64,000 nt of DNA from Arthrobacter methylotrophus (GCF_039539965.1 NZ_BAABED010000001.1:2418001-2482000), one strand, 5' to 3'. Counted from the first letter of the stretch, positions 51,437 to 61,230 are shown. The notes: generated from the letters alone by a model not told the origin. Numbers and translations are program-made.

Positions 51437-52696
51437 ATGAGCCTTAACTCTTCTTCTGACCGGGTCCGGCGACTGGGTGGCTGGCTGCCAGAGCAACAGG
51501 ACGACCTCGAGGAATGGATTGCCGGTCATCGGGAACGGGCGGAGGCGCGGGGTGAAGATGTTCCTCTGCATCCCGTGATCGTCGAGTTCAAGGAACTGAT
51601 CGCGAGCGATCCGGTTGTCCGCCTCTACATGACGGAGATGATCGAGCAGGTTCCGAAGTCGAAGCCCTACCGCAAACGGCACCTCACGAGCGTTGACCAG
51701 ATGCTCCGGCTGATCAACGAGGTCCTGACGACTGCCCCGGAGTTCAGCGAAGGCGGCATGGTCACCACGCCGTTGACGGCGATCCTCGATTGGACCATGG
51801 GAACCGAGGCCGGCTTCGCTGCCCACCGCGATCCGCGGATCGTCGCCATGTTCCGCAAGATACTGAACGCTTGGTGCGTGTTCCTGAGCAGCGAGGAGTC
51901 GCTGTACGTGCTCAACGACTCGCCTTCGGGGTGGATGTCGGAGAAGGCGCGGCAGGTTGTCGGGATGGACGACTACCAACACGATGCTCTCGCCGAGCAC
52001 TGGGGATTCACGTCGTGGAACGATTTCTTCACCCGCCGGCTCACATCGACCTCCCGACCCGTCGCTGCACCCGAAGACGACAAGGTCATCGTCAGCGCCT
52101 GCGAGTCGACCCCCTACAGGATAAGCTCCGACGTTCAACGCCAGAGCCGGTTCTGGGTCAAGGGCCAGCCCTACTCACTCGAGGACCTGCTCGCCCGCGA
52201 CGAGTCAGTGGATCACTTTGTCGGCGGAACGGTGTACCAGGCGTTCTTGAGCGCGTTGAACTATCACCGGTGGCACGCTCCCGTCGCCGGAACTATCGTG
52301 CGGGCGTACCTCAAGGACGGCACGTACTTCTCCGAAGCGGAATCCGAGGGGGCCGACGCCGTCGAGGCAACCCTCTCACAATCATATTTGGCCCACGTCG
52401 CAGCCCGGGCGATCATCCTGATCCAAGCCGACGACCCCGTCATCGGGCTCATGGCGGTGGTCCCCGTGGGCATGGTCGAGGTCTCGTCCTGCGTCATCGA
52501 TCCGGAGATCGTCCCGGGCCACCACGTTAATAAGGGCGATGAGCTGGGGTACTTCCAGTTCGGTGGCTCGACCGAGTGCCTCGTCTTCCGGCCCGGTGTT
52601 ATCGAGCAATTCGCCCTCACTGCGATCCCCCAACCGCAGGATCCGAACGCACCACTGGTGCGGGTCAGGTCGAAGCTTGCGACTGCCAAGTCCTGA
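51437..52696 (+). CDS. Phosphatidylserine decarboxylase-like enzyme
   Basis: A 419-residue protein with an N-terminal extension (1-150) and a phosphatidylserine-decarboxylase core. GGST at 376-379 (FQFGGSTE) is the self-cleavage motif that yields the pyruvoyl group from S378; ALNYHRWHAPVAG supplies the catalytic histidines. The layout, without membrane helices and with the long N-terminal domain, matches soluble amino-acid-decarboxylase relatives rather than the membrane lipid enzyme. Substrate could be an aromatic amino acid; phospholipid is less likely. Confidence 0.85.
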   Translation: MSLNSSSDRVRRLGGWLPEQQDDLEEWIAGHRERAEARGEDVPLHPVIVEFKELIASDPVVRLYMTEMIEQVPKSKPYRKRHLTSVDQMLRLINEVLTTAPEFSEGGMVTTPLTAILDWTMGTEAGFAAHRDPRIVAMFRKILNAWCVFLSSEESLYVLNDSPSGWMSEKARQVVGMDDYQHDALAEHWGFTSWNDFFTRRLTSTSRPVAAPEDDKVIVSACESTPYRISSDVQRQSRFWVKGQPYSLEDLLARDESVDHFVGGTVYQAFLSALNYHRWHAPVAGTIVRAYLKDGTYFSEAESEGADAVEATLSQSYLAHVAARAIILIQADDPVIGLMAVVPVGMVEVSSCVIDPEIVPGHHVNKGDELGYFQFGGSTECLVFRPGVIEQFALTAIPQPQDPNAPLVRVRSKLATAKS

Positions 52697-52765
52697 GCAC
52701 GACGGCCTGGGACTAGGCAATTAGCTAGCTACATCGGAAGGCCTACCTAACGGCGGGTCAGAAGG

Positions 52766-52789
52766 AACGAGTGTCGACCACTCGTTTTT
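52766..52789 (+). terminator. Rho-independent terminator
   Basis: AACGAGTG (52766-52773), loop TCGAC, CACTCGTT (52779-52786), then TTT. A stem of 8 bp with a short loop and T run 70 bases after the decarboxylase stop is a standard intrinsic terminator. Confidence 0.8.
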
Positions 52790-52961
52790 GCGGCAACCCG
52801 GTAGTCGTAGCCTCTAAGGTACGCGTGTGCGAACTAGTCACAACGGGTGCCATCCACCGGAACCCCTGATCGGACCCCTCTTTCGAGCGGCACCCTCCTG
52901 GAATATCAACGAAGGATCACTCGGCCTCTGGCGCAGTGCCTAAGCCGGGGAGGAGTTGGCC

Positions 52962-54374
52962 ATGAGTACCACAAGTCAGCAGCGAGGGACGAGCGAATCG
53001 TCACGCGGGGGCCCCACACGGCCCACCGCGAACGGAGCGGGGCCCGGCAGGCTGCTCCGCAAACGCTGGACGGCATTCGGCAGCAGTACGCTGCTGGTTG
53101 CCGGCCTGCTGGCCGCGGTGGGGTTCGCCGCACCGGCGCACGCTGCCGCGAACACAGTGGTATCACTGACCTTCGATGACGGCAACGCGGACCAGTTGAC
53201 GGCTGAAGCCACGATGAAGAGCCTGGGCCTGAGCGGCACGTTTTTCATCACCACCGGGTGGATTGGCCAACCCACCTACCTGACCACGGCCAATCTTCAG
53301 CAGATCGCCGCCGACGGCAATGAGATCGGCGGCCACACCGTGACCCACCCGGATCTGGTGTCCCTGACCGCCGCTGAGTCGACGCGGCAAATCTGTGACG
53401 GGCGCGTGGCACTGATGAACATGGGCTTCAAAGTCACCAGCTTCGCCTATCCCTTCGCTTCCGAAGACCCGGCCACCGAAGCCCTCGTGAAGCAGTGCGG
53501 TTTCAACAGTGCCCGCGGACTGGGCGACACCTCCAGCCCGGATCCCTCTACGGCGACGCTTCCCGCGGCAGATACCATCCCACCCGCCAACCCCTACATC
53601 ACGGCAGCACCGGATGAGGTAGACAGCACCTGGACCCTGCAGAATCTGGAGGATCAGGTGACCCACGCCCAATCAGCCGGAGGCGGCTGGGTCCAGCTTA
53701 CTTTCCATCACATCGCCGTCGGCACGGACCCGACGCTGACGATCACTCCCACCCTCTTCAGTCAGTTCGCCACCTGGTTGGCCCAGCAAAAGACGGCCGG
53801 TACCGTTGCGGTTCAGACCGTCGACCAAGTCATCGGAGGCACCCAGCAGCCAGCAGTCCAGGGGCCCGCGGTACCTCCACCACCACCGCTCGGAACGAAC
53901 CTGATCCAAAACCCCAGCCTCGAAACCCTGGTCAACACCATCCCGCAGTGCTGGGCAGCCGGCGGGTACGGCACCAACACCCCCGCTTTCTCCGTCGTCA
54001 CCCCCGGCCACACCGGTACGAATGCGGAACAGCTCACCGTGACGGGCGCGGTGTCCGGGGACGCGAAACTCCTCCCCGCCTTGGACCTCGGCGGCTGTTC
54101 ACCAACGGGGATACCCGGACATACCTACCAGTTGAAAGCCTGGTATAAATCCACCGCAGCAACCCAATTCGAACTCTATTACCGTATCGGCAACGGCTAT
54201 TGGACCTATTGGACTGCCAGCCCCCTCGTCGCCGCCGCGGCGAACTGGACCCAAACCACCTGGACCACCCCACCCCTGCCGGCCGGTGCCTCGGGGATCA
54301 GCTGGGGCTTGAACATCCAAACGAACGGCACCATCACCACGGACGACTACGAGATGTACGATAACGGCGCATAG
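52962..54374 (+). CDS. Secreted polysaccharide deacetylase (carbohydrate esterase 4) with C-terminal beta domain
   Basis: A 470-residue protein from ATG 52962 (GGGGAGGAG upstream; TTG 52956 is a worse start). After a polar start comes a signal helix (about 40-66, ending AHAAA). The NodB-type domain (68-270) has TFDDG, the metal motif GGHTVTHPD and a later histidine in LTFHHIAVG. A Pro-rich linker (VPPPPPLG, about 306) leads to a beta-sandwich, probably carbohydrate-binding (315-470, NLIQNPSLE to WGLNIQTNG). It likely deacetylates chitin-like or cell-wall glycan outside the cell. Confidence 0.9.
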   Translation: MSTTSQQRGTSESSRGGPTRPTANGAGPGRLLRKRWTAFGSSTLLVAGLLAAVGFAAPAHAAANTVVSLTFDDGNADQLTAEATMKSLGLSGTFFITTGWIGQPTYLTTANLQQIAADGNEIGGHTVTHPDLVSLTAAESTRQICDGRVALMNMGFKVTSFAYPFASEDPATEALVKQCGFNSARGLGDTSSPDPSTATLPAADTIPPANPYITAAPDEVDSTWTLQNLEDQVTHAQSAGGGWVQLTFHHIAVGTDPTLTITPTLFSQFATWLAQQKTAGTVAVQTVDQVIGGTQQPAVQGPAVPPPPPLGTNLIQNPSLETLVNTIPQCWAAGGYGTNTPAFSVVTPGHTGTNAEQLTVTGAVSGDAKLLPALDLGGCSPTGIPGHTYQLKAWYKSTAATQFELYYRIGNGYWTYWTASPLVAAAANWTQTTWTTPPLPAGASGISWGLNIQTNGTITTDDYEMYDNGA

Positions 54375-54390
54375 TTCGCATCCCACAACG

Positions 54391-54415
54391 CGGCGCTCCC
54401 TGCATGAGGGCGCCG
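54391..54415 (+). terminator. Hairpin after the deacetylase gene
   Basis: CGGCG-CT-CCCT (54391-54401) pairs with AGGG-CGCCG (54407-54415) around a GCATG loop, with a 2-base bulge. It is 17 bases after the stop; no clear T run. Confidence 0.5.
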
Positions 54416-54437
54416 TCGATGAACACGGACGTCGAGG

Positions 54438-54725
54438 TCAGTCACCCCGGCGTTCGTCGTCGTGGCGGTAGTCTCTTTGATCCGAGATCGACGCATCTGG
54501 CATCCCAGGGCGCGCCGCCGAGGGATGCTCCTGCTCCGAGGTTCTCTGCCCGGACGTCGTCCGTTTGGTGTGCCGTGGCCGTGGTCCGTGAGATTTCCCG
54601 CGGCCCGTTCGCCGAGTTCGGCGATCTGCGGGCAAGTTCATCTGGTGTCCAAAGACCATGACTGCAGCTAGGATGATTGCTCCCACGATCACTGCCGCGA
54701 CCCAGATCCATTGTTGTCCGTCCAC
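54438..54725 (-). CDS. Small single-helix membrane protein
   Basis: GTG 54725 follows GGAGGCGGG and gives 95 residues: VDGQQWIWVAAVIVG enters a helix (to about residue 30), then a long, very basic and acidic cytosolic tail (RRTRRTGRGKSHGPRPRH). No domain is known. An overlapping frame at 54442-54792 is its shadow. Confidence 0.5.
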   Translation of the reverse strand: MDGQQWIWVAAVIVGAIILAAVMVFGHQMNLPADRRTRRTGRGKSHGPRPRHTKRTTSGQRTSEQEHPSAARPGMPDASISDQRDYRHDDERRGD

Positions 54726-54911
54726 GTTCCCGCCTCCGGAGCCCCTTGACCCGATCCGGAACTGCTTCCCCAAGAAGCGTCCAATATCTCACCGAGCATA
54801 AGTCACCAAATTACAGCGCGGAAGAGTGGATTATCGTCCAAGCCACAAGAGGGGATGCTCCGCCGATGCTTCCGGTGTCGCCGACGATCAGGTCCGTGGA
54901 GGGACCGTGGC

Positions 54912-55793
54912 TCATTTTTTCTCCTTGACCGGTACCTCTGCGGCGTCGAGCTGAGTCGCTGCCCAGCTGGCGAGCACTTTCAGGGCATCCTCGGAGGGTG
55001 TCCCGGGGTCCGCTGTGTAGACGTTGATGCGCAGTCCCGGGTCGGCGGGGAGCTCGAGTGCTTCAAAGCTCAGGTCCAGGTCCCCGACGATCGGGTGGTG
55101 GAGGCGCTTGCGGCCGGCGCGGTGGTACTTCACGTCGTGACGGGCCCACCGGGTACGGAACTCCTCGCTTCGCGTGGACAGCTCGCCGATCAGGTCCGTC
55201 AGGTCCTTGTCGTACGGGTTCTTCCCCGCGGTGGAACGCAGGACCGCGACGATGTCATCTGCAGCGCGTTCCCAATCGGCGAAGAACTCCCGCGCTTTCG
55301 GGTTCAGGAAGGTGAAGCGTGCACTGTTCGGCGGAAGAGGCCCCTCTGCCATCATGTCCAGGTAAAGGGCACGGCCGAGTTCGTTGGAAGCGAGGACATC
55401 CCCGCGGTCGTTGCGAACCCAGGCCGGTGCGGCCGTGATCGCGTCGATAACGCGCTGCACGCTCGGCCGCACTGTCTGCGGGCTGTGCCTGCGCCGCGCC
55501 CGAGGGGAGGCGGTAGCGGCGCGGGCAAGGTCAAAAAGGTGGGCCGTTTCGGCGTCGTCGAGCTTCAACGCGCGCCCAAGGGCTTCTAGGACGCTGTCCG
55601 AAGCGCCGGAGAGATTTCCCCGTTCCAGGCGTATGTAGTAGTCAATGCTCATCCCGGCGAGCATCGCGACTTCCTCGCGACGCAGCCCGCTAACGCGCCG
55701 GTTGCCACCGTAGACCGGCAGACCGGCATCGTCCGGCGTGAGCCTGGCACGGCGGGAGGTCAGGAACTTCCGCACATCATCGCTATGTGTCAT
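54912..55793 (-). CDS. XRE-type transcriptional regulator with MmyB-like ligand domain
   Basis: From ATG 55793 the product has 293 residues: an HTH of the XRE type (30-85, GLRREEVAMLAGMSIDYYIRLERG) and a C-terminal PAS-like MmyB domain (110-285, WVRNDRGDVLASNELGRALY). Such regulators often control a divergent transporter or reductase gene. Here the divergent partner is the frameshifted MFS pump and the two aldo/keto reductases at 55896-59362. The gap to the pump is about 100 bases. Confidence 0.9.
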   Translation of the reverse strand: MTHSDDVRKFLTSRRARLTPDDAGLPVYGGNRRVSGLRREEVAMLAGMSIDYYIRLERGNLSGASDSVLEALGRALKLDDAETAHLFDLARAATASPRARRRHSPQTVRPSVQRVIDAITAAPAWVRNDRGDVLASNELGRALYLDMMAEGPLPPNSARFTFLNPKAREFFADWERAADDIVAVLRSTAGKNPYDKDLTDLIGELSTRSEEFRTRWARHDVKYHRAGRKRLHHPIVGDLDLSFEALELPADPGLRINVYTADPGTPSEDALKVLASWAATQLDAAEVPVKEKK

Positions 55794-55895
55794 GGATCCA
55801 CGGTACGCCGTGGCTTGTGGGACGAGGGAGGGTCCGGCATTACTTGGAACAACCGTGACTCCCGGCCCGTACAGAATCACGGTTGCATGTAAAGC

Positions 55896-57375
55896 ATGAA
55901 ACCTGCACCCGCAACAGCCTCCCATCCGGGGGCGATCCTGGCGATCATCCTCGTCAGCTACTTCATGATCCTGCTGGACAACTCGGTCATCTTCACCGCC
56001 TACCGAGCCTGCAGGCAGAGCTGCGGCTGAGCACGGGCGAGCTCTCCTGGGTCCAGGACGCGTACACGCTGGTCTTCGGCGGCCTGCTCCTCCTCGGAGC
56101 CCGGGCCGGTGACCTGCTCGGCCGACGGCGCGTCTTCGTCCTCGGGCTGGTGGTGTTTTCGCTCGCGTCGCTGTTGATCGGGCTGGCGCCGGCGGGCTGG
56201 TGGGCCATCACCGGACGCGCCGTGCAGGGTATCGGTGCTGCGATCGTCGCGCCCGCCTCACTCTCCCTGCTCACCGCTAGCTTCCCGGAAGGACGTGAGC
56301 GCACCCGGGCCGTCGCTTTGTATGGCGCGACCGCAGGGATCGGCGCCAGCCTGGGCCTGGTCATCGGCGGCGCCCTGGCCCACTGGATCTCCTGGCGCGC
56401 CGGGTTCTTCGTCAACGTGCCGATCGGCGCCGCGATGATCGCGCTCGCTCCCCGGTTCCTCCCTGAAACCCGCCGTGCCCGCGGACGCTTCGATGTGTTC
56501 GGCGCGCTCAGCGCCACCCTCGGCGTCGGCGCTCACGTGTTCGGCATCATCAACACCTCCGACGCCGGCTGGACGTCCCCGGTCACGCTCACGGCGATCA
56601 GCGCCGGCGTCGTACTCCTGATCGCGTTCGTGCTGACCGAACGCAGGGCCGCCCAGCCGATCATGCCGCTGCGGCTGGTCCGGAGCCGCCGACGCACCGG
56701 CGCCTACGTGGCACGGTTTCTCTACCTGGGGGCGATGATCGCGTTCTTCTTCACCACCCAGTTCCTCCAGGAAGTGCTCGGCTTCGACCCCCTGCAGGCC
56801 GGCATCGGATTCCTCCCCATGACCGCGGTCAACTTCGCCGTCGCGATGACCATCCCCGGCTCGTTGGCCGGGTGCCGGGATCGCTCCCGCTCCTGGCCGG
56901 GATACTGCTCACGCTCGCCGGGATGTTCTGGCTCAGCCGGGCCGGCATCGACTCCGCGTATTTGACCGGAGTGGCCCTGCCGATGATTCTCATCGGCGCC
57001 GGGCAGGGCCTCGCGTTTGCGCCCCTGACCACCTTCGGCATCACCGGAACCCCCGCGTCCGACGCCGGCGCGGCATCCGGGCTCGTGAACACCTTTCACC
57101 AGGTCGGCACCTGCCTCGGACTCGGCATGGCGGTCGCCGCCGCAGCCACCGTCCCGGCAGCGGGCTCCGCCGTCGCGCACCTCACCACCCAGGTCAGCAC
57201 CGCACTCACGACAGGCAGCATCCTCCTGCCCCTGGCACTGGCCGTCACCGCGGCCCTCATCCTGCCCGCAGACCTGGCCGCCCGCCGCACCAGGACCCCC
57301 CAGAAGCCGCGCCGGAACCGCAGCTCGAAGCCGTCCGTTGAACCTCCCGGCCGCCCACCCCAAGGGGGTACTGAC
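55896..57375 (+). pseudogene. MFS drug-efflux pump (EmrB/QacA type), frameshifted
   Basis: ATG 55896 opens the family start (AILAIILVSYFMILLDNSVIFT), but the frame then breaks near 56000: RLPSLQAELRLSTGELSW continues one frame over, as expected from loss of one base in ACC-GGCC. The main body (DLLGRRRVFVLG, ALYGATAGIGASLGLVIGGA) reads in that second frame to about 56870, where the last part (LPLLAGILLTLAGMFWL onward) again changes frame. No stop separates the final frame from the aldo/keto reductase at 57424. About 460 residues and 14 helices would be present if repaired. Confidence 0.75.
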
Positions 57376-57423
57376 ATGCACTCCCACAACCCCGCACATC
57401 TGAATAGCGTGAAAGGCATGGAC

Positions 57424-58305
57424 ATGAAACTAACACTCAACAACGGCATCACAATGCCAGCCCTGGGCCTGGGCGTCTTCCAAAGCGCCCCGGAGCAGAC
57501 GACGGCGGCCGTCGCGGCCGCGCTAGCCACCGGCTACCGGCACATCGACACCGCCGCCGCGTACGGCAACGAGCGGGAGGTCGGTGAGGGCATCCGCCGT
57601 TCAGGCCTGGACCGCTCCGAGGTGTTCATCGAGACCAAGGTGTGGGTCAGTGACTACGGCTACGACCAGACCCTGCACGCCTGGGACAAAGCGACAGGCA
57701 AGCTCGGCGTCGACTACCTGGACCTGCTCATCCTGCACCAGCCCGCCCCCGACCGGTTCGAGCAGACCACCGCCGCGTACAAGGCATTGGAGACCCTGCT
57801 CGACGACGGGCGCGTCCGGGCGATCGGCGTCAGCAACTTCATGCCGCACCACCTGGAGCAGTTGCTCGACTCGACCGACGTCGTCCCGGCCGTGAACCAG
57901 ATTGAACTACACCCCTACTTCACCCAACCGGACGTACAAGCAGCCGACGCCGGGCACGGCATCCTCACCCAGGCGTGGTCACCGATCGGAGGAATCACCT
58001 TCTACCCGGGATGGGGCGAGGAACGCCGGAACGTCATGGAAGACCCGATCATTGCCGCCATCGGGCGGGCCCACAGCAAGAGCCCGGCGCAGGTCATGCT
58101 CCGCTGGCACCTGCAGCAGGGCCGCTCGGCCATCCCGAAATCGACGAACCCGGCACGCATCGCCGAAAACTTCGACGTCTTCGATTTCGAACTCGCCGCC
58201 GACGAACTCGCCGCCATCGATGCGCTCAACACCGGCAACCGCAACGGACCGGACCCGGACCAAGCCCGGCCGGAGCGCTTCGCCATGGTCATCCCCGAAG
58301 CCTAA
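57424..58305 (+). CDS. Aldo/keto reductase (2,5-diketo-D-gluconate reductase-like)
   Basis: A 293-residue TIM-barrel reductase: LTLNNGITMPALGLGVFQS, tetrad residues in IDTAAAYGNE (Asp, Tyr), ETKVW (Lys) and ILHQP (His), and the NADPH tail AIPKSTNPARI. GAAAGG 7 bases before ATG 57424 decides the start; in-frame ATGs at 57418 and 57376 exist, and the frame runs on into the broken MFS gene without a stop. It reduces aldehydes or ketones with NADPH; the natural substrate is unknown. Confidence 0.9.
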   Translation: MKLTLNNGITMPALGLGVFQSAPEQTTAAVAAALATGYRHIDTAAAYGNEREVGEGIRRSGLDRSEVFIETKVWVSDYGYDQTLHAWDKATGKLGVDYLDLLILHQPAPDRFEQTTAAYKALETLLDDGRVRAIGVSNFMPHHLEQLLDSTDVVPAVNQIELHPYFTQPDVQAADAGHGILTQAWSPIGGITFYPGWGEERRNVMEDPIIAAIGRAHSKSPAQVMLRWHLQQGRSAIPKSTNPARIAENFDVFDFELAADELAAIDALNTGNRNGPDPDQARPERFAMVIPEA

Positions 58306-58339
58306 GTCCCAAGACCTAAGACCTAGATAGGGAAACAGC

Positions 58340-59362
58340 ATGGAATACCGTCCCCTCGGCCGCACAGGCGTCCACCTCAGCCCCTTGTGTCTCGGTGCGA
58401 TGATGTTCGGCCCTTGGGGCAACAACGACACCGCCGATTCCACCCGCATCATCCACCGCGCGCTCGACGCCGGCATCAACTTCATCGACACTGCCGATGT
58501 CTACTCCGGCGGGGCATCCGAGGAAATCGTCGGCCAGGCACTGGAAGGCCGGCGGGACGAGGTTTTCCTTGCCACGAAGTTCTTCATGCCCATGAGCGAA
58601 GACCCCAATCACCGTGGAGGATCCCGCCGCTGGATCATCCGCGAGGTCGAGAACTCCCTTCGCCGCCTGGACACCGATTACATCGACCTCTACCAGGTCC
58701 ACCGGCCCAGCCCTGACACCGACGTCGAGGAGACCCTCGGCGCGCTCACCGACCTCGTCCGCCAGGGCAAAGTCCGCTACATCGGCTCCTCGGCCTACTC
58801 CGGATCCCAGATCGTCGAAGCCCAATGGGCATCCCGGGAACGGAACCTGGAGCGGTTCGTTACCGAACAGCCGCCCTACTCGATCCTGGTCCGGGGCATC
58901 GAGGAGGACATCCTCCCCACGGTGCAGCGCCATGGCATGGGAACCCTCACCTACAGCCCGCTCAGCGGCGGCTGGCTCTCCGGGCGCTGGCGCAAAGACT
59001 CCGCATCCGCACCCACCTCTTCCGCGCGTCCGGGCGCCCGGTTCGACATGACAAGCCCGGCCAACCAGCGAAAACTCGACATCGTCGAAGAACTCGCCCA
59101 GCTCGCCGGACAATCCGGTGTGACGCTCATCGAGCTGGCCATCGCTTTCGTGATCAACCACCCCGGCGTGACCGCCGCAATCGTCGGACCGCGCACCATG
59201 GAGCAGCTCGAGTCCTACCTGCCCGCCGCGGACATTACGCTCAGCACCGACGTACTGGACCGGATCGACCAGCTCGTCGCACCAGGCGTGACCGCCAACC
59301 CTGACGACAACAGCTACGGAGCACACGAACTCACAGAGCAAGCACGACGGCGACAGACGTGA
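58340..59362 (+). CDS. Aldo/keto reductase (AKR, potassium-channel beta-like group)
   Basis: A 340-residue AKR: MEYRPLGRTGVHLSPLCLG, tetrad in IDTADVYSGGAS (Asp, Tyr), ATKFF (Lys) and QVHRP (His), and the cofactor end AIVGPRTMEQLE. It is larger than the neighbour upstream and belongs to a different AKR branch. It is 34 bases behind that gene, in the same direction, with a GAAACAG-type ribosome site, so both reductases are likely co-transcribed and controlled by the XRE-type regulator at 54912. Confidence 0.92.
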   Translation: MEYRPLGRTGVHLSPLCLGAMMFGPWGNNDTADSTRIIHRALDAGINFIDTADVYSGGASEEIVGQALEGRRDEVFLATKFFMPMSEDPNHRGGSRRWIIREVENSLRRLDTDYIDLYQVHRPSPDTDVEETLGALTDLVRQGKVRYIGSSAYSGSQIVEAQWASRERNLERFVTEQPPYSILVRGIEEDILPTVQRHGMGTLTYSPLSGGWLSGRWRKDSASAPTSSARPGARFDMTSPANQRKLDIVEELAQLAGQSGVTLIELAIAFVINHPGVTAAIVGPRTMEQLESYLPAADITLSTDVLDRIDQLVAPGVTANPDDNSYGAHELTEQARRRQT

Positions 59363-59438
59363 CCGCCAACGGCGGTGAGAGCGATCGCGCGATGGGCGTC
59401 GCCAAGCAACTCTTCACAGACAACAAGTAAGGACGAAC

Positions 59439-59840
59439 ATGAACATCGAACCCACCGTGCCGACCTCCAAGAACCCGCCGGCCCAGTTCGCGGGAGACGT
59501 GTGGCTGGATCCCATTGCCCTTCCCCACGAGAGCGAGCAGACGATGGTCGTAGCGACCGTCCGCTTCTCTCCCGGAGCCCGCACCGCGTGGCACTCCCAC
59601 CAACACGGTCAATATCTTCGCATCACCCAGGGTGTAGGCCGTTTCGGAACCCGGGACGGAAAGATCATCGAAGTCCACCCCGGCCAGACGGTCTATACCC
59701 CACCCGGGGAGGAACACTGGCACGCCGCCGCCCCCGGCTGCTTCATGGAACACATCGCAATGCTCCAAAACGGCGAAGATCCATCCAAGACCACCACCTG
59801 GGCCGGGCACATCACAGACGACGAATACAACGGCCGCTAA
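59439..59840 (+). CDS. Cupin domain protein ((R)-mandelonitrile lyase-like)
   Basis: A 133-residue single cupin: motif 1 TAWHSHQHGQYLRITQG with two metal histidines, glutamine and motif 2 PPGEEHWHAAAP with another histidine, the layout of small Mn-cupin hydroxynitrile lyases and related proteins. The reaction could be a lyase or a binding role. It is last of the plus-strand series after the two reductases, 76 bases downstream, and probably shares their aldehyde/ketone detoxification context. Confidence 0.88.
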   Translation: MNIEPTVPTSKNPPAQFAGDVWLDPIALPHESEQTMVVATVRFSPGARTAWHSHQHGQYLRITQGVGRFGTRDGKIIEVHPGQTVYTPPGEEHWHAAAPGCFMEHIAMLQNGEDPSKTTTWAGHITDDEYNGR

Positions 59841-59889
59841 CCACCGGACGTCGCTCACGGGTGGTCGCGACGCAGGGCGGGTGACCCTC

Positions 59890-60828
59890 TTACCGACGGA
59901 GTTCGAAGGCGTCGAGCAATCGTTTTACCGAACCGCCGAGGTTCCAGTCGGTCGCGAGCCGCTCGAGTTCAATGCGCGAGTCTCCGACGACGGGCTGCAA
60001 GACCGCTCCGGCCTCTTCGAGAGTGGGCAATGCGAGGTCGCGCACGACTTTCACAACCACGGGCGCAACCGCCAGGTAGTCGGCGGAGGCCGCGAGTTTC
60101 GACCGGACGGGCGCGGACAGTCCGCTGCCTGGATCCGTCGCGGCCTCGAGCAACCCGTCAAGGGTGCCATATGCTGCGAGGAGCGACGCCGCGGTCTTCT
60201 CGCCGATCCCTGCGACGCCCGGCAGCCCGTCAGAGGCGTCGCCACGCAGCGTCGCATAGTCGGCGTACTGTTCGGGCAGCACACGATACTTGCCAACGAC
60301 GACGGCATCGGTCACGATCTCGAGGTTCTTCATGCCTCTCGCCGTGTAGATGACCCGCACCTGGCGGCCGTCGTCAACGACCTGGAACAGATCCCGGTCG
60401 CCCGTCACCACGTCAACAGGAAGGTCAGCGTGGCTGGCGTATGTGCCGATGACGTCGTCGGCTTCATGCGCGGCAGCCCCGACGACGGCGATTCCCGCGA
60501 GGCCGAGCACCCGCCGGATCATCGGAACCTGCATCTGCAAGGCGTCCGGCACCACTTCCAGATCCGGAGCACCCGCTACTGCCTCCGCGACCCGATGCGA
60601 CTTATACGTCGGGATCAGGTCCACCCGCCACTGCGGACGCCAGTCCTCGTCCCAGCACGCCACCAGATGCGTCGCCCCATACTCGGCGGTGAGGCGCGCG
60701 ATCATATCCAGCAGTCCACGAACGGCATTCACCGGCGTGCCGTCGGCCCGGCGGATTGAATCGGGTACACCGAAGAAGGCGCGGAAGTAGAGCGAGGCCG
60801 TATCGAGGAGCATCAGGCGGTGAGGCAT
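59890..60828 (-). CDS. 5'-3' exonuclease (DNA polymerase I N-terminal domain type)
   Basis: The 312-residue product has the FEN/PolI 5'-nuclease pattern: MLLDTASLYFRAFFGVP, acidic sites ACWDEDW, EADDVIGTYA and VTGDRDLFQVV, and the helix-hairpin-helix LRGDASDGLPGVAGIGEKTA. It is a stand-alone nuclease without a polymerase domain, as in many actinobacteria, and processes flap or primer ends. ATG 60828 has AAGGA upstream; 30 further codons up to 60918 are not conserved-looking. Confidence 0.92.
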   Translation of the reverse strand: MPHRLMLLDTASLYFRAFFGVPDSIRRADGTPVNAVRGLLDMIARLTAEYGATHLVACWDEDWRPQWRVDLIPTYKSHRVAEAVAGAPDLEVVPDALQMQVPMIRRVLGLAGIAVVGAAAHEADDVIGTYASHADLPVDVVTGDRDLFQVVDDGRQVRVIYTARGMKNLEIVTDAVVVGKYRVLPEQYADYATLRGDASDGLPGVAGIGEKTAASLLAAYGTLDGLLEAATDPGSGLSAPVRSKLAASADYLAVAPVVVKVVRDLALPTLEEAGAVLQPVVGDSRIELERLATDWNLGGSVKRLLDAFELRR

Positions 60829-60921
60829 AACCGATCCTTGCATCCAGGCCACGGATTCGCCGATTCGCACCGCCGGACGGCTCCCACTGGCACCTACTTC
60901 AGCAGGTGCACGACCCACGTT

Positions 60922-61230
60922 TCAGTGTCGGCCGGATGCCGCAGAGATGACAATGAGAAGGACGACGAGCAGCCAGATGATGCCGGCAATCGTGTCAATC
61001 CAACCAAGGACCTTGCCGAAGGTCGCCGAGTGGTGCAGGGCCTCCGCCTTCTTTGCATTTGAGATCGCAAGCGGACCGAAGACGATGCCCAGGAAGAAGA
61101 ACCCGATTACACCGAAGATCGTGGACTTTTCCTTGAATTTCGTGCCGCGAAAGAACTCCAGGGAGTTGTTCTGCTGCACGTTCGGGTAGTTCGGGTATTG
61201 ATATGGCTGGTTGTATTTGGGTTGCGACAC
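60922..61230 (-). CDS. DUF4190-like small membrane protein
   Basis: A 102-residue protein starting at GTG 61230 (GAAAGG upstream): a Tyr/Gln/Asn/Pro-rich cytosolic start (KYNQPYQYPNYPN), then two helices (about 37-55 and 72-97) with SNAKKAEALHHS between. This fits the DUF4190 group. Function unknown. It is 94 bases upstream of the exonuclease gene and on the same strand. Confidence 0.72.
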   Translation of the reverse strand: MSQPKYNQPYQYPNYPNVQQNNSLEFFRGTKFKEKSTIFGVIGFFFLGIVFGPLAISNAKKAEALHHSATFGKVLGWIDTIAGIIWLLVVLLIVISAASGRH

